This document shows positions 10,636-18,285 of a stretch of 35,236 nucleotides of DNA, in pieces. The translations under genes and the position numbers were made by a program. Each line of letters opens with the position of its first letter. The first letter of the stretch is position 1. The stretch comes from Bradyrhizobium sp. GTDB lineage: Bacteria; Pseudomonadota; Alphaproteobacteria; Rhizobiales; Xanthobacteraceae. A model generated the notes under the pieces. The model ran no database searches. It was not told the origin of the DNA and saw only the letters and a program-made list of their open reading frames with translations. Location of the stretch: the NCBI RefSeq assembly GCF_028868675.1, contig NZ_JAGWUA010000025.1, positions 1 through 35,236 of the forward strand, given 5' to 3'.

Positions 10636-11982
10636 TCACGGCCGGTTCGGGTCGAACCGCTTCTCGAGGCCCTTCCAGCAATCGGCGTAGTCGTCCTGCA
10701 GGGTCGACGACTTGGCGGCGTGCGCGGTGACGCGCTGCGGGTATCTGGTTTCGAACATGAAGGCGAGCGTGCCGGTGAGCTGCACCGGCTTCAGTTCGCC
10801 GTTGCTGGCATGATCGAAGGCCTCGCGATCGGGGCCATGCGGCAGCATGCAATTGTGCAGGCTGATGCCACCGGGGACGAAACCTTGCGGCTTGGCGTCG
10901 TAGACGCCGTACACCAGTCCCATGAACTCGCTCATGATGTTCATGTGATACCAGGGCGGCCGGAAGGTGTTTTCGGCAACCATCCACCGCTCGGGAAAGA
11001 TGACGAAGTCGATGTTCGCCGTGCCCGCGGTCTCCGACGGAGAGGTCAGCACGGTGAAGATCGAAGGATCGGGATGATCGAAGCCGATGGCCCCGACGGG
11101 CGAGAAGGTACGCAAATCGTACTTGTAGGGTGCGTAATTGCCGTGCCAGGCCACCACGTCGATCGGCGAATGGGCGAGCTGCGTCTTGAACAGCGAGCCG
11201 CCCCATTTGACGAAAAGCTCGGTCGGCGTGTCCTTGTCCTCATAATTGGCGACCGGCGTCAGGAAGTCGCGCGCATTGGCCAGGCAATTGGCGCCGATCG
11301 GACCGCGCTCCGGCAGCGTGAAGGCGCCGCCATAATTTTCGCAGAGATATCCTCGCGCGGGGCCGCTCATGAGCTCGACGCGGAATTTCACGCCGCGCGG
11401 AATCACCACGATCTCCGCGGGCGTCGCGTCGATGCGACCAAACTCCGTGACGAAACGAAGGTCGCCCTGCTGCAGCACGAACATCATCTCGCCGTCGGCG
11501 TTATAGAAGTGCTGGTCCACCATCGACCTGGTGATGAGATAGACATGCGCTGCCATGCCGGCCTGGGTGTTGACGTCGCCCGCCGTCGTCATGGTCTGCA
11601 CGCCCTGCACGAAGGTGATCTCCTCCTTCGGGAGCGGCGTCGGGTCCCAGCGCAACTGTGCGATCGGCAGGTCGTATTCGTGGCAGGGCGCGCTTCGCCA
11701 CAGCCCGGCATCGACCTTGGTGAAGCGCCCGGAATGCTTCACCGAGGGGCGGATGCGGTAGAGCCAGGAGCGCTCGTTCGAGCCGCGCGGCGCGGTAAAG
11801 GGCGAGCCGGACAGCTGCTCGGCATAAAGCCCGTAGGCGCAGCGCTGCGGCGAGTTGCGCCCGATCGGCAGCGCGCCTCGCAGAGACTCCGTCTCGAAGC
11901 TGTTGCCGAAGCCGGACATGTAGCCCGGCGTGATGTTGATCGATTCCTGTCTGGCGAGGTCAAGCGAGGTATTGAGGTTCAT
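10636..11982 (-). CDS. hmgA: homogentisate 1,2-dioxygenase
   Basis: Ring-cleaving non-heme Fe(II) dioxygenase turning homogentisate into maleylacetoacetate. 448 aa, normal length. Iron ligands are seen at the same spacing as in the human enzyme: H346 (PPWYHMN), E352 (MSEFMG) and H382 (PHGPD), 6 and 30 residues apart. The N-terminal [12 protein letters not shown] and [19 protein letters not shown] blocks are family hallmarks. The ATG lies 2 nt after the stop of the MBL gene, and its AAGGAGG site is inside that gene's last codons, so translation is probably coupled. fahA follows. No maleylacetoacetate isomerase (maiA) is in the window. Confidence 0.97.
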   Translation of the reverse strand: MNLNTSLDLARQESINITPGYMSGFGNSFETESLRGALPIGRNSPQRCAYGLYAEQLSGSPFTAPRGSNERSWLYRIRPSVKHSGRFTKVDAGLWRSAPCHEYDLPIAQLRWDPTPLPKEEITFVQGVQTMTTAGDVNTQAGMAAHVYLITRSMVDQHFYNADGEMMFVLQQGDLRFVTEFGRIDATPAEIVVIPRGVKFRVELMSGPARGYLCENYGGAFTLPERGPIGANCLANARDFLTPVANYEDKDTPTELFVKWGGSLFKTQLAHSPIDVVAWHGNYAPYKYDLRTFSPVGAIGFDHPDPSIFTVLTSPSETAGTANIDFVIFPERWMVAENTFRPPWYHMNIMSEFMGLVYGVYDAKPQGFVPGGISLHNCMLPHGPDREAFDHASNGELKPVQLTGTLAFMFETRYPQRVTAHAAKSSTLQDDYADCWKGLEKRFDPNRP

Positions 11983-11984
11983 GA

Positions 11985-12938
11985 TCAGCCTCCTTGCAGA
12001 GCCGCCCACATCTCGCGGTCGCGCTCGGCGGTCCAGATCACGGGATCGTCGATCCCGCTGGCTTCGTCGAACGCGCGCGAGACGTTGAAGGGCAGGCAGT
12101 GTTCGTAGATGGCGAAGCCTTGGAATTTGGGATCCATGACCTCGCGGGCCGCGGCCATGGTTTCCTTGAGATTGCGTCCCCTGGCCACCGAGATCTCGGC
12201 CGCGCCATAGAGCGTGGAGACGAAATCCCGCGTCATCGCGATCGCCTCGCGGCCCGTGGCGAGCCCCTTCAGCGCGTCGCCGCGGCCGGGCGCGATCGCC
12301 TTGGGATTGAAGTTTCGGATCTCGTTCAGCGTCAGCGGCCATTCGCGCAAATGCGCGTCGCCGCAATAACAGGCGGAGTGATATTCGATGAGATCGCCGG
12401 AGAACATCACCTCGGCATCGGGCACCCAGGCGACGATATCGCCGGAGGTATGACCGGCACCAAGCTGCATCAACCGCACCTCGCGCTTGCCAAGATAGAT
12501 CGACATCTCGCCTTCGAAGGTCAGCGTCGGCCAGGTCAGGCCGGGAATGCTCTGGGCGTCCTGGAACAGGCGCGGGAAGCGGCCATATTCGGAATCCCAA
12601 TCCTGCTTGCCGCGCTCCTCGATCAGCCGATAGGTCTCCTGCGAGGCGACGATGCCCTGCGCCTTGTATGCGGAGGCGCCCAGCACCCGCACCGCGTGAT
12701 AGTGCGAGAGCACGACATATTTGATCGGCTTGTCGGTGACGGTGCGCACGCGCTCGATCACCTTGCTGGCCATCGCTGGCGTCGCCTGTGCGTCGAACAC
12801 GAGGCAGCCGTCGTCGCCGACGATCACGGCCGAGTTCGGATCGCCCTCGGCGGTGAAGGCATAGAGATCAGGACCGATCTCGGAGAAGGTAACCTTCTTC
12901 TCGGAGAGATCGCCGGTGGATGCGAAGTTCTTCGCCAT
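11985..12938 (-). CDS. MBL-fold protein with a degenerate second metal site
   Basis: 317-aa metallo-beta-lactamase-fold protein of unknown reaction, third gene of the homogentisate operon. The usual HxHxDH reads H79-Y-H81-A-V83-R84, so Asp and the last His are gone. H163 (GAGHTSGD) and D182 (FSGDL) remain, but the final His motif reads APGRGD with R219. The three-His site is thus kept, while all three Zn2-specific ligands are replaced. A stretch [16 protein letters not shown] (from 185) adds His and Cys residues that might bind metal instead. GAGG precedes the ATG; the gap to the upstream DUF2783 gene is 22 nt. The context suggests hydrolysis of a thioester or lactone in aromatic catabolism, but this is inference. 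Confidence 0.85.
   Translation of the reverse strand: MAKNFASTGDLSEKKVTFSEIGPDLYAFTAEGDPNSAVIVGDDGCLVFDAQATPAMASKVIERVRTVTDKPIKYVVLSHYHAVRVLGASAYKAQGIVASQETYRLIEERGKQDWDSEYGRFPRLFQDAQSIPGLTWPTLTFEGEMSIYLGKREVRLMQLGAGHTSGDIVAWVPDAEVMFSGDLIEYHSACYCGDAHLREWPLTLNEIRNFNPKAIAPGRGDALKGLATGREAIAMTRDFVSTLYGAAEISVARGRNLKETMAAAREVMDPKFQGFAIYEHCLPFNVSRAFDEASGIDDPVIWTAERDREMWAALQGG
11989..11995 (-). promoter_or_regulatory. Shine-Dalgarno of hmgA inside the preceding gene
   Basis: AAGGAGG on the minus strand overlaps the final Gln-Gly-Gly codons of the MBL gene and stands 6 nt before the hmgA ATG. It decides the hmgA start and points to translational coupling. Confidence 0.85.
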
Positions 12939-12960
12939 CAGTTCATCCTCGGATACGGGG

Positions 12961-13185
12961 CTATTGTTGTTGCTGTTGCTGCTGCTGGCCGTCGATCATG
13001 CGGCGCCGGGCGAGCGCGATCGCGTCCCGCAGCACGTCGATGTCGCCGATGTGATTGGCCAGGATCAGCACCAGCGCCGCGTCGAGATCGGCGCTCTCTT
13101 CGTCGGACAGACCGCGATGCGCCTCGACGACGGCACGAAAGGCGTCGTCGGGCCGCGCGAAATTCGAGCTGGTGGACAGGGCCAT
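12961..13185 (-). CDS. DUF2783 family small protein with poly-Gln tail
   Basis: 74-aa protein resembling the DUF2783 family, whose members I recall near aromatic catabolic genes. Core: DDAFRAVVEAHRGLSDEESADLDA then LVLILANHIGDIDVLRDAIALAR, predicted all-helical. The ATG at 13185 is preferred (AAGGAT upstream) over an in-frame TTG two codons earlier. It begins 11 nt after the hydroxylase stop and ends 22 nt before the MBL gene. The last eight residues are glutamines encoded by mixed CAG/CAA codons, a short microsatellite that could vary in length. Function unknown; a small partner of the hydroxylase is possible from position alone. Confidence 0.75.
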   Translation of the reverse strand: MALSTSSNFARPDDAFRAVVEAHRGLSDEESADLDAALVLILANHIGDIDVLRDAIALARRRMIDGQQQQQQQQ

Positions 13186-13196
13186 GCGCAAATCCT

Positions 13197-14810
13197 TCAG
13201 TTCAGGCCTTCAGCCCGCGCCAGCGCCGCCGCAATCGCCGCGCGCGTCGGGTGGCGGAAGCGCGCCGCGACATAGCCGTCGGGCCGCAACAGATAGGTCG
13301 TGCCGGGCTCGGCATCATAGCGCCTGGCGGCAAGTCCCGCCGAATCGATCAGCCCATCGTCGCCGCCGATGCGGATCGCCTTCACCCCGAGCGGCGCCTC
13401 GATCGCAGCCGCATTGGAAAACGCCAGCAGGGTGAAGCCCGTTCCATCGTCGCGGAACGCGTCGGTCAGATAGACCGGCGCGCCTCCGCGCGTCGCGACC
13501 GGCGCGTCCGGCATCGAGATGCCAGGGCACGGCCCGCCGCGCCACGCGTCTGCGTCCGGCGAGGACAGCGGCGTGTCGTAGCTGCAGGGCACCGAGAGGC
13601 GACCGCCATTGACCATGCGCTTGCCGAACTCGGTCTCCTTCGCCAGCGACAGCACCGCCTTGCGCAACCGCGCCTCCTGCTGCGTGTTCGGTGCCATGAA
13701 ATCGGTCGAGCGCGTGGATTCGCGGATGTTCTCATCCGCTGCCCGGCTACGCTCGACGTGGTAGCTTTCGAGCAGACTCGCCGGCGACCGGCCGCGCAGC
13801 ACGCGATCGAGCTTCCAGGACAGATTCTCCGCGTCCTCCAGGCCCGAATTGGCGCCGCGCGCGCCGAATGGCGAAACCTGATGCGCGGAATCGCCCGCAA
13901 AGATCACCCGGCCGTGGATGAAGCGCTCCATCCGCCGGCACTGGAACTTGTAGAGCGAGATCCACTCGAACTCGAACTTGTCGTGGCCGAGCATGCGCGC
14001 GATCCGCGGCCGCACGTTTTCAGGCTGCTTTTCCACGGCCGGATCGGCATCGCGGCTGAGCTGCAGGTCGATGCGCCAGACGTCGTCGGGCTGCCTGTGC
14101 AACAGCGCCGAGCGCCCGGCATGGAACGGCGGATCGAACCAGAACCAGCGCTCGGTCGGGAATTCCGCGCTCATCCTGACGTCGGCAATCAGGAACTGAT
14201 CCTCGAACACCTGGCCGCCGAACTCCGCGCCGACCATCTGGCGCAGCGAGGAGCGCGCGCCGTCACAGGCGATCACGTATTGCGCATCCAGGCGATAGGC
14301 GCCCTCCGGCGTGTCGATGGTCAGCACGGCGGAGTCGTTGCGTTGCTCGAGCGCCGTCACCTTGTTGCGCCAGCGCAGATCAATCCCTGGCAATTCCTGG
14401 ACGCGGTCGACCAGATAGGCCTCCGCATAATATTGCTGCAGGTTGATGAAGGCCGGGCGTTTGTGGCCCTCTTCCGGCAACAGGTTGAACTGGTAGAGCA
14501 GGGACTCGCCGTGAAATATCCTGCCGACGCTCCATACCACGCCCTTCTCGACCATGCGGTCGCCGACGCCGAGCCGGTCCCAATATTCCAGCGAGCGTTT
14601 CGAGAAGCAGATGGCGCGCGAGCCTTCGCCGATGCGGTCGGCGTCGTCGAGCAGCACCACGTGCTGACCGCGCTGCGCGAGATCGATGGCCAGCGACAAT
14701 CCGACCGGTCCGGCGCCGACCACCACGATCGGGTGCCCGGCCGGACTCGAGGCCAGGCGATCCTGATCGGGGTGACGGTGATAGCCGAACTGGGCTTTTG
14801 CCGGCGCCAT
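13197..14810 (-). CDS. FAD-dependent aromatic hydroxylase (MhpA-like)
   Basis: 537-aa group A flavoprotein monooxygenase that uses NAD(P)H and O2 to hydroxylate a phenolic ring. Rossmann motif VVVGAGPVGLSLAIDLAQRG has G32-x-G34-x2-G37. The DG motif ACDGARSS has D183, and the GD motif VIFAGDSAHQVSPFGARGAN has D307. A thioredoxin-like C-terminal part ends with TTYLLRPDGYVAARF. Closest recognisable relatives are 3-(3-hydroxyphenyl)propionate hydroxylase (MhpA) types. As first gene of an operon with hmgA and fahA, a homogentisate-forming activity fits better (3-hydroxyphenylacetate 6-hydroxylase or 4-hydroxyphenylacetate 1-hydroxylase). That substrate assignment is inference. The next gene starts 11 nt downstream. 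Confidence 0.88.
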   Translation of the reverse strand: MAPAKAQFGYHRHPDQDRLASSPAGHPIVVVGAGPVGLSLAIDLAQRGQHVVLLDDADRIGEGSRAICFSKRSLEYWDRLGVGDRMVEKGVVWSVGRIFHGESLLYQFNLLPEEGHKRPAFINLQQYYAEAYLVDRVQELPGIDLRWRNKVTALEQRNDSAVLTIDTPEGAYRLDAQYVIACDGARSSLRQMVGAEFGGQVFEDQFLIADVRMSAEFPTERWFWFDPPFHAGRSALLHRQPDDVWRIDLQLSRDADPAVEKQPENVRPRIARMLGHDKFEFEWISLYKFQCRRMERFIHGRVIFAGDSAHQVSPFGARGANSGLEDAENLSWKLDRVLRGRSPASLLESYHVERSRAADENIRESTRSTDFMAPNTQQEARLRKAVLSLAKETEFGKRMVNGGRLSVPCSYDTPLSSPDADAWRGGPCPGISMPDAPVATRGGAPVYLTDAFRDDGTGFTLLAFSNAAAIEAPLGVKAIRIGGDDGLIDSAGLAARRYDAEPGTTYLLRPDGYVAARFRHPTRAAIAAALARAEGLN

Positions 14811-14852
14811 GCGCTAACCTCGGCTCTGGTCAGAAGAACGCTGATCTGCTAA

Positions 14853-14872
14853 ATAGTCTCACTTGCAACTAT
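14853..14872. promoter_or_regulatory. Candidate MarR operator
   Basis: ATAGTCTCACTTGCAACTAT is a 20-bp dyad whose half-sites agree at 7 of 10 positions, with perfect outer ATAGT/ACTAT. It lies between the divergent hydroxylase and marR-like genes and touches the predicted -10 of the catabolic operon, a good place for repression. Confidence 0.6.
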
Positions 14873-14899
14873 CTTGACCCGGGCGCAGCCGTCCGTCAA
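14871..14899 (-). promoter_or_regulatory. Predicted promoter of the hydroxylase-hmgA-fahA operon
   Basis: Minus strand: TTGACG (14894-14899), 17-bp spacer, CAAGAT (14871-14876). The -35 is good and the -10 weak (3 of 6). Transcription would start inside the MarR-type dyad, about 55 bp before the ATG. Confidence 0.45.
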
Positions 14900-14947
14900 C
14901 CGGTATTCGGAGCGATCTTCGTGGCGAGAACATCTGCCGGCGAAACC

Positions 14948-15472
14948 ATGCTGAAGGCGCGCGATGCGGATGCGCCGGGGGTGTCGTCGAGCGAGAAGAC
15001 GCGGCTCGACCTATTCAAATTCGTGCCGTTTCGGTTGAACCGACTGGCGGCTGAATTGAGTTCCGCGCTGGCGATCGAGTATGAGGACCGCCACGGGCTC
15101 GACATTCCGGCGTGGCGCGTTCTTGCAACCCTCGGCTTCCGCAACGATGCCTGCAGCGCGCAATTCATCTCGCAATGCACCCGCACGCACAAATCGACCG
15201 TCAGTCGCGCGGTGACGGCGCTGCTGCAGCACGAGTTGATCGAGCGGGTCGAGAACGAAGCCGACCGCCGCGAATTCCGGTTGCGGCTCACGAAGAAGGG
15301 CCGCGCGCTCTACGAGGAACTGTTCCCGCGCCTGCTGCGTCGCGAAGAAGAGATCCTCGCCTGCCTTTCGGCGCAGGAGCGCAAGCAGTTGTCCGCCCTG
15401 CTCGGCAAGATCGAGCAGAGCCTGAACCTGATCCAGACCAGCGAAGAAGCCGACGCCAAGCCGTCCTATTGA
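14948..15472 (+). CDS. MarR family transcriptional regulator
   Basis: 174-aa winged-helix repressor, likely responsive to an aromatic ligand. A helical dimerisation part precedes the HTH segment ACSAQFISQCTRTHKSTVSR. The wing LIERVENEADRREFRLRLT includes the family DRRE signature, and a long C-terminal helix follows. The ATG at 14948 gives the usual MarR length; a GTG at 14921 is possible, and the frame is open further upstream without support. It is divergent from the hydroxylase-to-fahA operon across 137 bp holding a suitable dyad, so control of that operon and of itself is the natural reading. It is convergent with the next gene, 11 bp apart. Confidence 0.88.
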   Translation: MLKARDADAPGVSSSEKTRLDLFKFVPFRLNRLAAELSSALAIEYEDRHGLDIPAWRVLATLGFRNDACSAQFISQCTRTHKSTVSRAVTALLQHELIERVENEADRREFRLRLTKKGRALYEELFPRLLRREEEILACLSAQERKQLSALLGKIEQSLNLIQTSEEADAKPSY

Positions 15473-15483
15473 CGGCTACGCCG

Positions 15484-16284
15484 TCACTTCGCAAACGAGC
15501 GCGACGGCGGCAGGTGCAGCGCCCAGGCGTCGGCGCCGGCGCGCGGATAGATCTCGGTGACGATGGGATCATGGCCGGGAATGAAACGATCGGGATGGCC
15601 GGCGAGGCGCTCGACGGTCTCCCAGCCCACCGCCATGTCCCCGATATTGTAGACGATCGGAAACGGGCTCCTGCGCTGCAGATTGGCGTAGTAATGCGCG
15701 GCGTCGGAGGCGAGCACGACCGGCCCGCGCGCGGTCTCGACCCGCACCACCTGGAGGCCGTCGGAGTGCCCGCCGACCCGGTGCACGGTCACGCCGGGCG
15801 CGACCTCGCCGTCGCCCGCGTAGAACGTGACGCGCTCGCCATAGACGTGGCGCACCATCTGCGTGACGTGCTCGACCGAGAACGGATGTCGCAGCAGGCC
15901 GTTACACATGCAGCGGCCGGTCGCATAGCTCATCTCGCGCTCCTGCAGATGGAAGCGCGCATTCGGGAAACGATCGAGATTGCCCGCGTGATCGTAGTGC
16001 AGATGCGTCACGATGATGTCGCGAATGGCGGAAGCCGACACGCCGAATCTTTCCAGCGCGTCCACCGGGTTGAGCGTCAGCTTGCGGGCGCGCAGCGTGG
16101 CCTCCTCGGCATTGAAGCCGGTATCGACCAGGATGTCGCGGCCGCCCCCTCGGATCAGCCAGACGAAATAGTCGAGGTCCTGCGCGGCGGTCTCATGAGG
16201 ATCGGGCGACAGGAAATTCATGCTCGGGGTGCGCGGCGACATGGTCGCATAGCGCAGCGCATAGATCTCGTAGACGTTTCCCAT
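15484..16284 (-). CDS. AHL-lactonase family MBL hydrolase
   Basis: 266-aa metallo-beta-lactamase-fold enzyme of the N-acyl-homoserine-lactonase family. All metal ligands are present: H94-L-H96-Y-D98-H99, H173 (GGHSDG), D194 (ASDAAHYY) and H238 (IPGHDP), with Y198/Y199 at the place of the AiiA active-site tyrosine. This contrasts with the degenerate MBL protein at 11985-12938. Quorum-signal lactone opening is possible, but many members act on other lactones or esters. The Shine-Dalgarno is weak (GCGAGA). A perfect CRP-type palindrome lies 105-124 bp upstream of its ATG. It is convergent with the marR-like gene. Confidence 0.82.
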   Translation of the reverse strand: MGNVYEIYALRYATMSPRTPSMNFLSPDPHETAAQDLDYFVWLIRGGGRDILVDTGFNAEEATLRARKLTLNPVDALERFGVSASAIRDIIVTHLHYDHAGNLDRFPNARFHLQEREMSYATGRCMCNGLLRHPFSVEHVTQMVRHVYGERVTFYAGDGEVAPGVTVHRVGGHSDGLQVVRVETARGPVVLASDAAHYYANLQRRSPFPIVYNIGDMAVGWETVERLAGHPDRFIPGHDPIVTEIYPRAGADAWALHLPPSRSFAK

Positions 16285-16388
16285 GTTCTCGCACTTCTTC
16301 TGAGGAGGTCCTTCGGGCAGATCGATCGAACCAAGCCATCGCCGGTGGCAAAGGTCAAACGCCGCCTCGCCGGCCGGATACAGCCTTC

Positions 16389-16408
16389 AATGTGAGACCA
16401 ATCACATT
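16389..16408. promoter_or_regulatory. Perfect CRP-type palindrome
   Basis: AATGTGAGACCAATCACATT: 7-bp perfect arms, with TGTGA and TCACA spaced by exactly 6 bp, as in the E. coli CRP consensus. Centre is 114 bp before the lactonase-family ATG (minus) and about 250 bp before the caspase-fold gene (plus). A Crp-family gene with a matching recognition helix is at 23809-24483. Confidence 0.65.
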
Positions 16409-16549
16409 CTCATCGCAACGGCTGCCTTATGAGAGTTCGGAGCCGGGACGAACCATCGTCGAGAGTTGCCATGACGAGCGAATTATTCTCCTGCCCGAGG
16501 GCCGCTGCGTCGCGGTCAATTGTCACGATAACGTCGAGACTCCAAGCGG

Positions 16550-16578
16550 TTGACGCGTCACAACCCCGGTTTGATAAT
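16550..16578 (+). promoter_or_regulatory. Sigma-70-type promoter of the caspase-fold gene
   Basis: TTGACG (16550-16555), 17-bp spacer, GATAAT (16573-16578). Both boxes are 5 of 6 to consensus with ideal spacing, giving a leader of about 65 nt before the ATG at 16649. Apart from this and the CRP-type palindrome, I see nothing else in the 364-bp gap 16285-16648. Confidence 0.65.
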
Positions 16579-16648
16579 GCGAATTGCGTAAGTTAAGGTC
16601 GCCACGGCGCAAGCTGGAACGGCGCCCCTTTGGCTGGACCGCGCTGGT

Positions 16649-18145
16649 ATGAAAATCCGTCCCCTCCTGTTTCTGTCGTTGGTCTTGTCGGCCGTCCTGG
16701 CCACGCCATCCTTTGCCGCCGGCGACCGCTACGCGCTGGTCATCGGCAACGCCAAATATCCGGACGCCGACACGCCGCTGAAGGAGCCGATCAACGACGC
16801 GCGCGACGTCGCCGACGAGCTCAAGCGCGACGGCTTCACGGTCGAGATCGGCGAAAACCTGACCGGGGACGGCATGCGCCGCGCCTTCGAGCGGCTCTAC
16901 GGCAAGGTCAAGCCGGGCTCCGTGGCGCTGGTGTTCTACAGCGGCTTCGGCATCCAGTCGGCCCGCCAGAGCTTCATGATCCCCGTCGACGCGCAGATCT
17001 GGACCGAGTCCGACGTGCGCCGCGACGGCTTCAGCCTCGAGACCGTGCTCGGCGAGATCAACAGCCGCGGCGCCGGCGTCAAGATCGCGCTGATCGACGC
17101 CTCCAGGCGCAATCCGTTCGAACGGCGCTTCCGCAGCTTTTCCGCCGGGCTTGCTCCCATCATCGCGCCGAACGGCACGCTGGTGATGTACTCCGCAGCC
17201 CTGAGCTCGGTGATCTCGGACGCCGGCGGCGACCACAGCCTGTTCGTGCAGGAACTGCTGAAGGAAATCCGCGTCCCCGACCTGATGGCGGAGGAGACGC
17301 TGAACCGCACCCGGGTCGGCGTCACCCGGGCCTCGCGCGGCGAGCAGGTGCCGTGGATTTCGTCCTCGCTCGCCGAGGATTTTTCGTTCATCCCGGGCGC
17401 CGGCGGATCGCGGCCGACCACGACGACGGTCGCGCCGCCGCCCGTGCCGCCCCCCCCACCGGTGGTCGCAACCAATCCGCCGGCTCCTCCCGCTCCGCCG
17501 CCGCAGGTCCAGACGACGCCCGCGCCTTCCGCAAAGCCACAGGTCGAGGCGGCGCTTCCACCGCTGCCGCCACCACCGCCTCCGGTCGCGCCGGCCGACA
17601 CCGGCCCGAGCAGCCATCCCGACAACGGGCCTGATCCGGCCGTGCTCGCCGACGATCCGACCATCAAGAGCCTGACTTCCAAGATCGCGTCCAACCCGGA
17701 TGACGTCAACGCGCTGTACCGGCGCGGCCAGGTTTATGCCAGCAAAGGCGCCTACAACCTCGCCATCCGGGATTTCGACGCCACGCTGCGGATCAATCCG
17801 AAGGACGTGGAAGCCCTGAACAACCGGTGCTGGACCCGCAGCGTCATCGGCGATCTCCCGGGCGCGCTGAAGGATTGCAACGAGGCGCTGCGGCTGCGTC
17901 CGAACTTCGTCGATGCGCTGGACAGCCGCGGGCTCGTCAACCTGAAGTCGGGCGCGGTGAAGAACGCCATTGCCGATTTCGACGCCGCGCTGAGGATCAA
18001 TCCGCGCCTGACCTCCTCGCTCTATGGGCGGGGGCTCGCGAAGCAGCGCAACGGCTCGGCCTCGGAGGGGGCCCTCGATATTGCCAACGCCAAGGCGATG
18101 GACCCGAACATTGCTCAGGAATTCGCAAGTTACGGGGTACGTTGA
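16649..18145 (+). CDS. secreted caspase-fold pseudoprotease with TPR repeats
   Basis: 498 aa. A signal peptide (MKIRPLLFLSLVLSAVLATPSFA) precedes a peptidase C14 caspase-like domain of about residues 25-250 starting GDRYALVIGNAKYPDADTPL. The catalytic motifs are altered: the His motif (usually YSGHG) is YSGFG with F100, and the Cys motif (usually DACR) is DASR with S152, so the His-Cys pair is lost. A proline-rich linker (about 255-335) and four TPR-like units (about 350-490, for example ALYRRGQVYASKGAYNLAIR) follow. Inactive scaffold or binding protein in the periplasm is the inference. A good promoter lies upstream, and an OmpA-domain gene follows after 140 bp. Confidence 0.85.
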   Translation: MKIRPLLFLSLVLSAVLATPSFAAGDRYALVIGNAKYPDADTPLKEPINDARDVADELKRDGFTVEIGENLTGDGMRRAFERLYGKVKPGSVALVFYSGFGIQSARQSFMIPVDAQIWTESDVRRDGFSLETVLGEINSRGAGVKIALIDASRRNPFERRFRSFSAGLAPIIAPNGTLVMYSAALSSVISDAGGDHSLFVQELLKEIRVPDLMAEETLNRTRVGVTRASRGEQVPWISSSLAEDFSFIPGAGGSRPTTTTVAPPPVPPPPPVVATNPPAPPAPPPQVQTTPAPSAKPQVEAALPPLPPPPPPVAPADTGPSSHPDNGPDPAVLADDPTIKSLTSKIASNPDDVNALYRRGQVYASKGAYNLAIRDFDATLRINPKDVEALNNRCWTRSVIGDLPGALKDCNEALRLRPNFVDALDSRGLVNLKSGAVKNAIADFDAALRINPRLTSSLYGRGLAKQRNGSASEGALDIANAKAMDPNIAQEFASYGVR

Positions 18146-18215
18146 TATTTTTTGGGACCGGGACCGCCGCCTGTCGAACCCCGAGGGCGCCGGCGGAGAC
18201 CAATTGGAAGCATGC

Positions 18216-18243
18216 CGCGACCGGCTTTTTCCGGCCTGTCGCG
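18216..18243 (+). other. Hairpin in the leader of the OmpA-domain gene
   Basis: CGCGA-CCGG, loop CTTTTT, then CCGG and TCGCG: a two-part stem ending 42 bp before the ATG. No U-tract follows. It may shape the mRNA between the caspase-fold and OmpA genes. Confidence 0.35.
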
Positions 18244-18285
18244 AGACGACTTGGAATCGCGCGGGCTGCGCAGGAGGGACTGGCC

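Noticed and set aside
12961..12990. Poly-Gln stretch as assembly or sequencing artefact
   Set aside because: The run mixes CAG and CAA codons in frame and is short, so a genuine coding microsatellite is more likely.
15484..16284. Beta-lactamase (antibiotic resistance) assignment
   Set aside because: Motifs fit the AHL-lactonase-type branch of the fold (HLHYDH, GGHSDG, ASDAAHYY, IPGHDP), not class B beta-lactamases.
18146..18285. Terminator between the caspase-fold and OmpA genes (TATTTTTT after the stop)
   Set aside because: The T-run right after the stop is not preceded by a stable stem, so cotranscription remains more likely.
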